Assembly: GCA_020439605.1 (NCBI GenBank)
Contig: JAGQSI010000084.1
Location: 1-7,658, forward strand
Origin: Acidimicrobiales bacterium
Lineage (GTDB): Bacteria > Actinomycetota > Acidimicrobiia > Acidimicrobiales > Iamiaceae
Direction: 5' to 3'
DNA: 7,658 nucleotides
Position 1 is the first letter of the stretch; every line of letters begins with the position of its first letter. The notes beneath the pieces were generated by a model. That model did not search any database and had not been told where the DNA came from. It saw nothing but the letters and a program-made list of their open reading frames with translations. The translations under genes were made by a program, and so were the position numbers. Positions 1-5,871 of the stretch are shown here, one piece after another.

Positions 1-573
1 TCTGTGGTCCCCCGTGCCACAGCGGCGTTTCGGGAGATGACCGAGAAGTACTTCGGGTTTCGTCCGGTTGTTATCGAACCCGGTGTGAAGACCGGCCTAC
101 CTATTCTCACGGACAATCCTCGCGAGGTTGGCGCGGACCGGATCGCCGATGCCGTTGCGGTGCTGGACCTTGTAGGTGGTCCCGCCATCGTCATCGATTT
201 CGGTACAGCCACCACCTACGACGCCATCTCGGCAAAGGGCGAATACCTGGGCGGTGTCATTGCTCCTGGAGTGGAGATCAGCCTCGATGCGCTCTACACC
301 CGGGCGGCTGCGCTGAGGCGCGTGGAGTTGGTTGAGCCCAGAAATGTGATCGGGAGAACCACCGTAGAATCCATCCAATCCGGTGCCGTGTTCGGTTTCG
401 CCGGTCAGGTGGATGGGATCTGCAAGAGACTGGCCAACGAGCTGGGGGACCCGATAGTGGTGGCCACCGGCGGTCTGGCGGAACTGATTGCCCCGTACAC
501 GTCTTCGATCAAACGGGTTGAACCATGGCTCACCCTGCACGGCCTGCGAGTGGTGTTCGAACGCAATCAGTAG
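1..573 (+). CDS. coaX: Type III pantothenate kinase, 5'-truncated
   Basis: CoaX phosphorylates pantothenate to 4'-phosphopantothenate, the first step of coenzyme A synthesis, in the cytoplasm. The reading frame is already open at base 1 (Ser, then VVPR) and ends at TAG 571-573, so the GTG at base 4 is an internal valine and not the start. About 190 residues are visible. Against a usual length of 255-275, roughly the first 70-80, including the N-terminal nucleotide-binding strand, lie upstream. Numbering from the GTG codon, NPREVGADR is at residues 38-46, with D45 the likely catalytic base. DFGTATTYD at 65-73 is the phosphate motif of the ASKHA fold, GGVIAPG is at 83-89, and ATGGLA at 154-159 is the distal motif. 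All hallmark residues are intact. The gap to lysS is 56 bases, the same adjacency as in mycobacteria. The family assignment is near certain. Confidence 0.95.
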   Translation, partial: SVVPRATAAFREMTEKYFGFRPVVIEPGVKTGLPILTDNPREVGADRIADAVAVLDLVGGPAIVIDFGTATTYDAISAKGEYLGGVIAPGVEISLDALYTRAAALRRVELVEPRNVIGRTTVESIQSGAVFGFAGQVDGICKRLANELGDPIVVATGGLAELIAPYTSSIKRVEPWLTLHGLRVVFERNQ

Positions 574-629
574 AGAAAACGAGGACGGTTGGTTAGGCGC
601 CCATAGCTGTCAGAAGGCAGGCTGGAGAG

Positions 630-2075
630 GTGAAGACCGGCCACTCCGTTCCCTATAGCTACAGCCCTGACTCCACTGCTGCTGGCATAAAGCAGGCATA
701 TGGCGAGCTGGAACCGGGTTCGGAGACCGGCGACATTGTTGTGGTTGCTGGTCGTTTGATGCTGCGCCGAGTGCAGGGCAAGCTCACATTTGGTCAGTTG
801 GCGGACTCGAGTGGACGCATTCAGCTGTTCGCCACCGTTAGAGACACTCCGGACTTCGAGGAGTTCGGCCAGCTTTCTCTGGGTGACTGGATTGGTGTGC
901 GCGGCGAGGTGATGACCACCCGCAAGGGGGAGTTGTCCATCAAGGTTCTCGAATGGACCGTCCTCGCCGAGACCCGCCGCCCGTTCCCGGACAAATGGCA
1001 CGGGATCAACGACCCAGACACCCGGTACCGTCAGCGTTACGTGGACCTGTGGGTAACCGATGAGGCCCGTCACACACTGACAGTCAGGTCTCGGTTGATT
1101 TCGCTCACCCGGCGTTGGCTTGAGGACCGTGGGTTCATGGAGGTCGAAACTCCGGCGCTTCACCCCGTTCCCGGTGGCGCACTGGCCCGTCCTTTCAGCA
1201 CCTTCCACAACGCGTTGGATCAGGAAATGTTCCTGCGGATTGCCCCGGAGCTCTACCTGAAGCGTCTTGTTGTGGGCGGATTCGAGAAGGTGTTCGAGAT
1301 TGCCCGTGTGTTTCGCAACGAGGGCATCTCACCTCGCCACAATCCCGAGTTCACGATGCTTGAGCTCTATCAGGCCTATGCGGACTGGACCGACATCATG
1401 GCGCTGGTCGAGGACCTGGTTTCCTACCTGGCCGTGGAACTGACCGGGTCCACCACAATCACCTATCAGGGCCGTGAGATTGAGCTTGCAGCGCCATGGC
1501 GTCGCGCTTCGCTGTCCACCCTCATCGAAGAACAGATCGGTCTGTCGCTCAGCGTGGAAACCCCCATCGAGGAACTACGGAGTTTGTGCGACAAGCATTC
1601 GATTGAATGGAAAGAGACCTACGGTACGGGCAAGCTCCTGCTCGAGCTCTACGAGAAGACCGCCGAGGCCAAGCAATGGCAGCCGGTTTTCGTCACCGAG
1701 TACCCGATCGAGGTATCGCCTCTGGCCAGACCACATCGAGACCTACCAGGCATGACCGAGCGTTTCGAGGCGATCGTTGCTGGGCGGGAACTGTGCAACG
1801 CATTCTCCGAGTTGTTGGATCCAGACGATCAGCGTGAACGCTTCGAGGATCAGGTTCGCGAGCGGGACAACGGCGACGAAGAAGCCATGGCAGTGGACGA
1901 GGACTACCTGCGGGCGCTGGAGTATGGGCTGCCTCCAACCGGCGGTCTTGGTATTGGGATAGACCGTCTGGTCATGTTGCTAACCGATTCTGCGACCATC
2001 CGAGATGTGGTGCTATTTCCCACCCTTCGCCCGGAACAAGAGCGCGGATCTGCCAGCATTGACACCGAGGACTGA
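630..2075 (+). CDS. lysS: Lysyl-tRNA synthetase, class II
   Basis: This cytoplasmic enzyme joins lysine to tRNA-Lys using ATP. The 481-residue product has an N-terminal OB-fold anticodon-binding domain (about residues 35-112), the linker FPDKWHGINDPDTRYRQRY (119-137), then the class II core. Motif 1 surrounds GFMEVETPAL (168-177), motif 2 includes FRNEGISPRHNPEFTMLELY (228-247) and motif 3 is GLGIGIDRLVML (439-450). The lysine-site segment VAGRELCNAFSEL (383-395) is also present, and all catalytic motifs look intact. The start is GTG 630: upstream the frame is open only to a TAG at 594-596 and offers no ATG, GTG or TTG. GGAG at 624-627 is very close; AGAAGG at 612-617 is an alternative ribosome-binding site 12 bases away. 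The protein is about 15-30 residues shorter at the N-terminus than many LysRS, but the conserved part (PYSY, AYGELEPG) is complete. It is the first gene of a closely packed plus-strand run. Confidence 0.97.
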   Translation: MKTGHSVPYSYSPDSTAAGIKQAYGELEPGSETGDIVVVAGRLMLRRVQGKLTFGQLADSSGRIQLFATVRDTPDFEEFGQLSLGDWIGVRGEVMTTRKGELSIKVLEWTVLAETRRPFPDKWHGINDPDTRYRQRYVDLWVTDEARHTLTVRSRLISLTRRWLEDRGFMEVETPALHPVPGGALARPFSTFHNALDQEMFLRIAPELYLKRLVVGGFEKVFEIARVFRNEGISPRHNPEFTMLELYQAYADWTDIMALVEDLVSYLAVELTGSTTITYQGREIELAAPWRRASLSTLIEEQIGLSLSVETPIEELRSLCDKHSIEWKETYGTGKLLLELYEKTAEAKQWQPVFVTEYPIEVSPLARPHRDLPGMTERFEAIVAGRELCNAFSELLDPDDQRERFEDQVRERDNGDEEAMAVDEDYLRALEYGLPPTGGLGIGIDRLVMLLTDSATIRDVVLFPTLRPEQERGSASIDTED

Positions 2076-2078
2076 AAT

Positions 2079-2084
2079 AGGGGG
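2079..2084 (+). promoter_or_regulatory. Strong Shine-Dalgarno for the epimerase-like gene
   Basis: AGGGGG lies 6 bases before GTG 2091, in the 15-base gap after the lysS stop. It supports this GTG as the start. The Rossmann beta strand (RVLITG) begins directly after that codon, so a later start would break the fold. Confidence 0.7.
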
Positions 2085-2090
2085 CACCTC

Positions 2091-3056
2091 GTGAGAGTTC
2101 TGATAACCGGAATGGGCGGCGAGTTGGGCACGCGAGTGTCCAACCTGCTTGAAGCCGATGACTCCGTTACCGAGATCTTGGGAATGGATCTGTTCCCGCC
2201 GAGGCGTCGGATCTTTCGCTCCGAGTTCCATCGGGTGGAACCAACGGATCGTCGTAAGGCAGTTCGCCTGGTTAGAGATTTCGATCCTGAAGTAATCCTT
2301 CACGTCGGAATCTTCGAGCCCCACTCACGAACCAACCCGGACGAGGCCCGGCGCAGTACCGCAGCATCGGCTGTGTCTGTTCTGGGGGCAGCAGCCAAAT
2401 GTGGGTCGCTTCGCCAGATCATTGTTCGCTCGGGCCTTGAGGTCTACGGCCGGCGTCGAGGAGCACCCACCCGCCCTGATGAATCAGTTGTCCCGGACCC
2501 CACCTCGCCGTTCGGGGTTTCGCTCGGCCACGTGGAACAAGTGGCTACCGAGGCCGGCCAACTCGCTGGTGTCCCGGTTACCCTGATGCGCCTCGCGCCC
2601 ATTGTTGGACCGAGCATTCCCAGCCCGCTCGGGCGTTACCTGCGGCTCCCCGCGGTTGGCGTGGACCCGATCTCGGAACTGCCCTTCTCGCTGCTGCACC
2701 AAGAAGACGCATGTCAGGCCATGTACTCAGCGATCGGCCGGGACCACGATGGTCCATTGAACATTGTTGGGCCGGGAGCGGTAACAGCCACCCAGACCGT
2801 GCTCATGGGCCGGCGTATACCTGTGCCGGTGTTCGGTCCCGGTTGGATCTTCGCTGCTGCGGCTTCGGAACTGCTCGGTGCGCCACTGCCACCGCATTCG
2901 CGAGAACTGTTGATCCGCGGTTGTACCGCTGATGGCACCCTTGGCAGCGAAGTACTTGGCCTCGAACCACGCAGCACTCACGAGGTGGTTGAGCAGTTGT
3001 ACCGCTGGGAAGATGTTGCTCACCCGATCCAGACCGTATCGGGAGCGTCGTCATGA
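2091..3056 (+). CDS. NAD-dependent epimerase/dehydratase-like protein with degenerate active site
   Basis: This is a 321-residue extended short-chain dehydrogenase (GalE-like) protein. The nucleotide-binding Rossmann motif TGMGGELG is at residues 6-13, an acidic residue (D33) ends beta-2, and VRSGLEVYG (112-120) matches the strand that carries the catalytic Ser. MRLAPIVGP (166-174) and LLHQEDACQA (201-210) match the conserved C-terminal half of sugar-nucleotide epimerase-like proteins. Where the family has Y-x3-K in a context like SPY..SK, this protein reads SPFGVSL, with F141 and L145 replacing the catalytic Tyr and Lys. Ordinary epimerase or dehydratase chemistry is therefore doubtful; NAD(P) binding may remain. 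From memory it resembles mycobacterial Rv0501 (annotated galE2), which also has an atypical active site and also precedes an acyltransferase-like gene. Its stop overlaps the next start as ATGA (3053-3056), indicating translational coupling. The substrate is unknown, and galE should not be assumed. Confidence 0.85.
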   Translation: MRVLITGMGGELGTRVSNLLEADDSVTEILGMDLFPPRRRIFRSEFHRVEPTDRRKAVRLVRDFDPEVILHVGIFEPHSRTNPDEARRSTAASAVSVLGAAAKCGSLRQIIVRSGLEVYGRRRGAPTRPDESVVPDPTSPFGVSLGHVEQVATEAGQLAGVPVTLMRLAPIVGPSIPSPLGRYLRLPAVGVDPISELPFSLLHQEDACQAMYSAIGRDHDGPLNIVGPGAVTATQTVLMGRRIPVPVFGPGWIFAAAASELLGAPLPPHSRELLIRGCTADGTLGSEVLGLEPRSTHEVVEQLYRWEDVAHPIQTVSGASS

Positions 3057-3721
3057 GTCTTGATGCCGTAAGACGAGGTGTGCCCGGGGCGTCACTGGCC
3101 ATGGCCGCCCAGCGCCGGGCACGTGGCGGATATCTGGTTGATGAATGGGGGCTGGATCCGGACCTGGTTGCAATAGCGGACCCCTTCTTTGCTGCACGCT
3201 GGGACCTTTCGGTGGAAGGCGCCGAGAGGCTGCCGGCTGTGGGCGGAGCCGTCCTGGTCTTCAACCGCCGCATCGGCATCAGTGAACCATGGGTGCTGGC
3301 CCGCGTTGTTCGTCAGGCATCAGGGCGGTTCGTGCGTACCGTAGGTGTGCCCGATATTGCCCCGGTTGGCCCTGCTCTGCGCCGTTTCGGAGGCGTGCTG
3401 GACCGCACCGATGAGATTGCCGGGCTGCTTCGCGCCGGTCAGCTCGTTGGGCTACCAATGTCTCGCGACATTCGCAGCCGCGAAAGAGTTGGCCAGTTGA
3501 CAGTGGAACGTCTCGAAGCCGCTATCGAGACCTTGTCGCCGGTGGTGCCCGTAGCGCTCGTGGGACGCGAGGTTGGCCGTAGCTGGCGCATCGTGGTGGG
3601 AGAGCCTGTGGCCTATCCGGCCGGAGGCGGCCCACTTGCTGCGGCAGAACTAGCAGAAGCCACCAGAGAAGCAGTGCAGGAAATGTTGGATGAAGCATTG
3701 CCAACGGCGTGGTGGTTCTGA
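3053..3721 (+). CDS. PlsC/LPLAT-like acyltransferase-fold protein with degenerate catalytic motifs
   Basis: This 222-residue protein resembles the glycerolipid acyltransferase (LPLAT) family, in particular the mycobacterial Rv0502 type as I remember it. Shared landmarks are DEWGLDPD (30-37), the domain start WDLSVEGAERLP (50-61), GGAVLVFN (64-71), LLRAGQLVGLP (125-135), SPVVPVALVGRE (162-173) and a C-terminal WRIVVGEPV (178-186). Two catalytic blocks are altered. The NH..D motif reads NRRIGISEP (71-79), with Arg in place of the catalytic His, and FPEG reads LPMS (134-137). Acyl transfer by the usual mechanism seems unlikely. The protein is shorter than Rv0502, lacking most of its N-terminal extension. 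No transmembrane helix is evident, so any membrane contact would be peripheral. ATG 3053 overlaps the upstream stop by 4 bases, so the two products are probably made in matched amounts. The fold assignment is fairly secure; the function is unknown. Confidence 0.75.
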   Translation: MSLDAVRRGVPGASLAMAAQRRARGGYLVDEWGLDPDLVAIADPFFAARWDLSVEGAERLPAVGGAVLVFNRRIGISEPWVLARVVRQASGRFVRTVGVPDIAPVGPALRRFGGVLDRTDEIAGLLRAGQLVGLPMSRDIRSRERVGQLTVERLEAAIETLSPVVPVALVGREVGRSWRIVVGEPVAYPAGGGPLAAAELAEATREAVQEMLDEALPTAWWF

Positions 3722-3738
3722 TGGGTAGCGTGAACTGA
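3721..3738 (+). other. Five-codon mini-ORF bridging two genes by stop/start overlap
   Basis: ATG 3721 shares its A with the TGA of the upstream gene (3719-3721). It reads M-G-S-V-N and stops at TGA 3736-3738, whose A begins the ATG of the hydrolase gene. Both junctions are TGATG, a geometry suited to termination-reinitiation. A chance arrangement is quite possible in a gap this short, and no ribosome-binding site is obvious for the mini-ORF. Confidence 0.3.
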
Positions 3739-4598
3739 TGCCTTTCGTTGAAGCCGCAGACGGCGCTCGTATCGCCTATGAACTCGGTGGCCGGCGAGAC
3801 GGTGAACCGTTGCTGATGGTCCACGGCCTGGGCGCAGATACCCGGGGCTGGATCATGCAGAAGAAGGCGCTGGGAGCCAAGCATCGCTTGGTGATGGTGG
3901 ACAACCGTGGAGTCGGTCGATCCGACAGCCCCGAAGGTCCATTCGACCTCGAGGTGATGGCCGCAGACGCAATCGCAGCGCTGGACCACGCCGGCTACGG
4001 GTCCGCGCACGTGATCGGCGCATCAATGGGCGGAATCATCAGCCAGGTCATCGGTGTTCTTCACGCGGAACGGGTGCGCTCGCTCACCTTGGCATGTACC
4101 GCATGCCGTCACTTCTCATGGCGTCGTGAACTGCTGGCTGAGTGGGCAGATCAGGCCGAGGCCTACGGCATGCGTGAGTTCGTGCGCCGCAATCTCAAGT
4201 GGATGGTGGGCCCTAGGTCTTTGCGGCGAACCGGTCCGGCCATGGCCGTGCTCGGGCCCCTTGCTTTCAATGTGCCGGTGGCGTCGTTCGTCTCACAGAT
4301 TCAGGCCATCTTGTCCATCGAGGATTCCCTGCGTGAAGAACTCGCCAAGGTTGAGGTGCCAACGCTTGTGCTGTGTGGAAGCCAGGACGTGCTCACCACC
4401 TTGGGAGATAGCGAGGAGATAGCGTCTCGCATCCCCGGAGCCGAGCTGGCTGTGGTGCGTGGCGGCGCTCACCTGTTCATGGTCGAACACGCCGGCGCTT
4501 TCAACCGCACAGTCGGAGACTTCCTGGATCGAGTCAGCTCCCCAGCGGTGCGCTTCGGGGTAGAACGAGATTCCTACCTGCTCGAGTCGCAGCCATAA
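3738..4598 (+). CDS. Alpha/beta-fold hydrolase
   Basis: This is a 286-residue cytoplasmic hydrolase of the alpha/beta superfamily (Abhydrolase_1 type). The oxyanion-hole segment MVHGLGADTRGW is at residues 27-38, DNRGVGRSD is at 55-63, and the nucleophile elbow GASMGG (94-99) places Ser at 96. The acid is probably D217 in CGSQDVLT (213-220). The catalytic His is H245 in GGAHLFMVEHAGAFN (242-256). The triad is thus complete, and a helical cap lies at about residues 125-200. There is no signal peptide. Length and motifs resemble 3-oxoadipate enol-lactonase, haloperoxidase-like and lipolytic family members, but these cannot be told apart here and the substrate is unknown. The start ATG overlaps the stop of a five-codon open frame, so translation may depend on the upstream gene. 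The short gap of 16 bases supports membership of the same operon. Confidence 0.92.
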   Translation: MPFVEAADGARIAYELGGRRDGEPLLMVHGLGADTRGWIMQKKALGAKHRLVMVDNRGVGRSDSPEGPFDLEVMAADAIAALDHAGYGSAHVIGASMGGIISQVIGVLHAERVRSLTLACTACRHFSWRRELLAEWADQAEAYGMREFVRRNLKWMVGPRSLRRTGPAMAVLGPLAFNVPVASFVSQIQAILSIEDSLREELAKVEVPTLVLCGSQDVLTTLGDSEEIASRIPGAELAVVRGGAHLFMVEHAGAFNRTVGDFLDRVSSPAVRFGVERDSYLLESQP

Positions 4599-4602
4599 GC
4601 GT

Positions 4603-5871
4603 TTGGATGTGAACCGACGGGTGCGCCGGTTCCTCGGCCTATTCCTTGGCGGTCTCCTGTTGGCGGTGCTGCCCGGCTGCGCTGATAGTTCATCGTCAAC
4701 CCGTGCAGTTCAGCCGACCACTTCTGGGGGCGGTAGCGCTGCTTCTACTGCCAGCGTTGTCTCGCCCACTTCGACGACCACCTCGGCTGTCACCACTACC
4801 TCGGCGGCCACTACAACCACCTCGACGGTCACCACCACTCGGCCCCGTGGTCCGCAGGCAATCTCCGTGGCCATGGCAGGGGATCTGCTCATCCACATGC
4901 CGATCGTGGATCAAGCACGACGTAATGCTGGATCCGCTGGCAGACGCTTTGATTTCGGTCCGATGTTGGCGCCGATGCATCCCGTGATTTCGCCAGCAGA
5001 TCTGGCTCTCTGTCACCTCGAAGTACCTATGGCGAAGGATCAGAACCGGCTCTCCGGCTACCCGTCCTTCGGTGCTCCCGATGAGCTGCTCGACTCCGTG
5101 AAAGGAGTTGGTTACGACGGTTGTTCCACTGCTTCCAACCACAGCCTGGATCAAGGGCTCAGCGGTATAGAGCGCACTCTCGCCCAGATGGATGCCCGCG
5201 AACTGCGCCACAGTGGCACCGCTAGGACCGCGCAAGAAGCGGAAGCCACAACGTTCTATGACGCCGGTGGCGCCAAGGTTGCTCATCTCAGCTACTCGTA
5301 CGGCTTCAATGGTTACCCCATTCCGGCCTCGGCCCCGTTTGCGGTGAACCAGATCGATGTCGGGCGAATCCACGCCGATGCAACCAGGGCCCGCCAACGG
5401 GGAGCGCAACTGGTGATTGTCAGCCTTCATTGGGGCGACGAGTATCGCCATGAGCCCAGCGCCTACCAAAAACAGGTAGCGGGCCAGTTGCTCCCATTTG
5501 TCGATATCGACGTGGTTGTTGGCCATCACGCCCACGTGGTCCAACCCGTTGAACAGGTTGAGGGGACCTACGTGGTTTGGGGGCTGGGTAACCAGCTGGC
5601 CAATCAACGCCAGATCCCTCGCTCTGACGGTCTCACCGTTTCGATCCGGGCCGCCCAGCAGCCAAACGGTCGATACGAGGTGGATGCCATAGAGGCAATC
5701 CCGACCTATGTGGAAGCTGGATCCATGCGGGTGCTGCCAGTAGTGGACACGCTGATGAACCCCTCGATTTCGGGGGCTCTCAGAAGTGAGCTGGTCCGGT
5801 CCTATGACCGCACTGCGGCAGTGCTTGCAACCCGCTCAACCCCGGGGCTTACGCTCAGGCCTCGGCCCTGA
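4603..5871 (+). CDS. CapA-family (PGA_cap) metallophosphatase-fold probable lipoprotein
   Basis: The protein is up to 422 residues. A short basic N-terminus (NRRVRR), a hydrophobic stretch (10-24) and LPGC with C26 suggest a lipoprotein signal; Pro at -2 is atypical for a lipobox. A Ser/Thr-rich linker (28-80) is followed by a CapA domain (about 86-335). The domain carries AMAGDLLIH (90-98, D94), HLEVP (138-142), TASNHSLDQG (176-185), VSLHWGDEY (273-281), VVVGHHAHVVQP (304-315) and GLGN (327-330). These match the conserved metal-site blocks of the CapA/PgsA family, related to calcineurin-like phosphoesterases and first named for poly-gamma-glutamate capsule work. Many members lie outside capsule loci, and no capB or capC homologue is present here, so the substrate is open. 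Possible starts are TTG 4603, GTG 4609 and GTG 4621; none has a good ribosome-binding site, consistent with coupling to the hydrolase gene 4-22 bases upstream. The 3' end overlaps the convergent gene. Confidence 0.9.
   Translation: MDVNRRVRRFLGLFLGGLLLAVLPGCADSSSSTRAVQPTTSGGGSAASTASVVSPTSTTTSAVTTTSAATTTTSTVTTTRPRGPQAISVAMAGDLLIHMPIVDQARRNAGSAGRRFDFGPMLAPMHPVISPADLALCHLEVPMAKDQNRLSGYPSFGAPDELLDSVKGVGYDGCSTASNHSLDQGLSGIERTLAQMDARELRHSGTARTAQEAEATTFYDAGGAKVAHLSYSYGFNGYPIPASAPFAVNQIDVGRIHADATRARQRGAQLVIVSLHWGDEYRHEPSAYQKQVAGQLLPFVDIDVVVGHHAHVVQPVEQVEGTYVVWGLGNQLANQRQIPRSDGLTVSIRAAQQPNGRYEVDAIEAIPTYVEAGSMRVLPVVDTLMNPSISGALRSELVRSYDRTAAVLATRSTPGLTLRPRP
4768..4839 (+). repeat. Thr/Ser-rich low-complexity linker coding repeat
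   Basis: Residues 56-79 of the CapA-family protein consist almost only of Thr, Ser, Ala and Val, built from imperfect units of the type TTTSAV / TTTSAA / TTTTSTV / TTT. The DNA shows matching degenerate ACC/ACT runs with varied codons. It probably acts as an extended wall-spanning stalk between the lipid anchor and the enzyme domain, and could be O-glycosylated. Confidence 0.7.

Noticed and set aside
97..540. A 147-codon minus-strand open frame opposite coaX
   Set aside because: It lies wholly within a well-conserved kinase and its translation resembles no family.
567..1208. A 213-codon minus-strand open frame opposite lysS
   Set aside because: It overlaps the conserved LysRS OB-fold and core, has no recognisable motif and no ribosome-binding context.
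3522..4010. A 162-codon minus-strand open frame across the acyltransferase-like/hydrolase junction
   Set aside because: It overlaps the end of one gene and the oxyanion-hole region of the hydrolase and has no recognisable motif; it is a shadow frame.
4696..5607. A 303-codon open frame on the minus strand opposite the CapA-family gene
   Set aside because: The plus strand here carries clear CapA motifs. The antisense translation shows no recognisable domain and is dominated by Arg/Gly/Ser runs, including the reverse of the Thr-rich linker. It is a codon-bias shadow.
5840..5847. CCCCGGGG palindrome near the end of the CapA gene, considered as a terminator stem
   Set aside because: It has no loop, no extended stem and no following T-run, and it lies within coding sequence.
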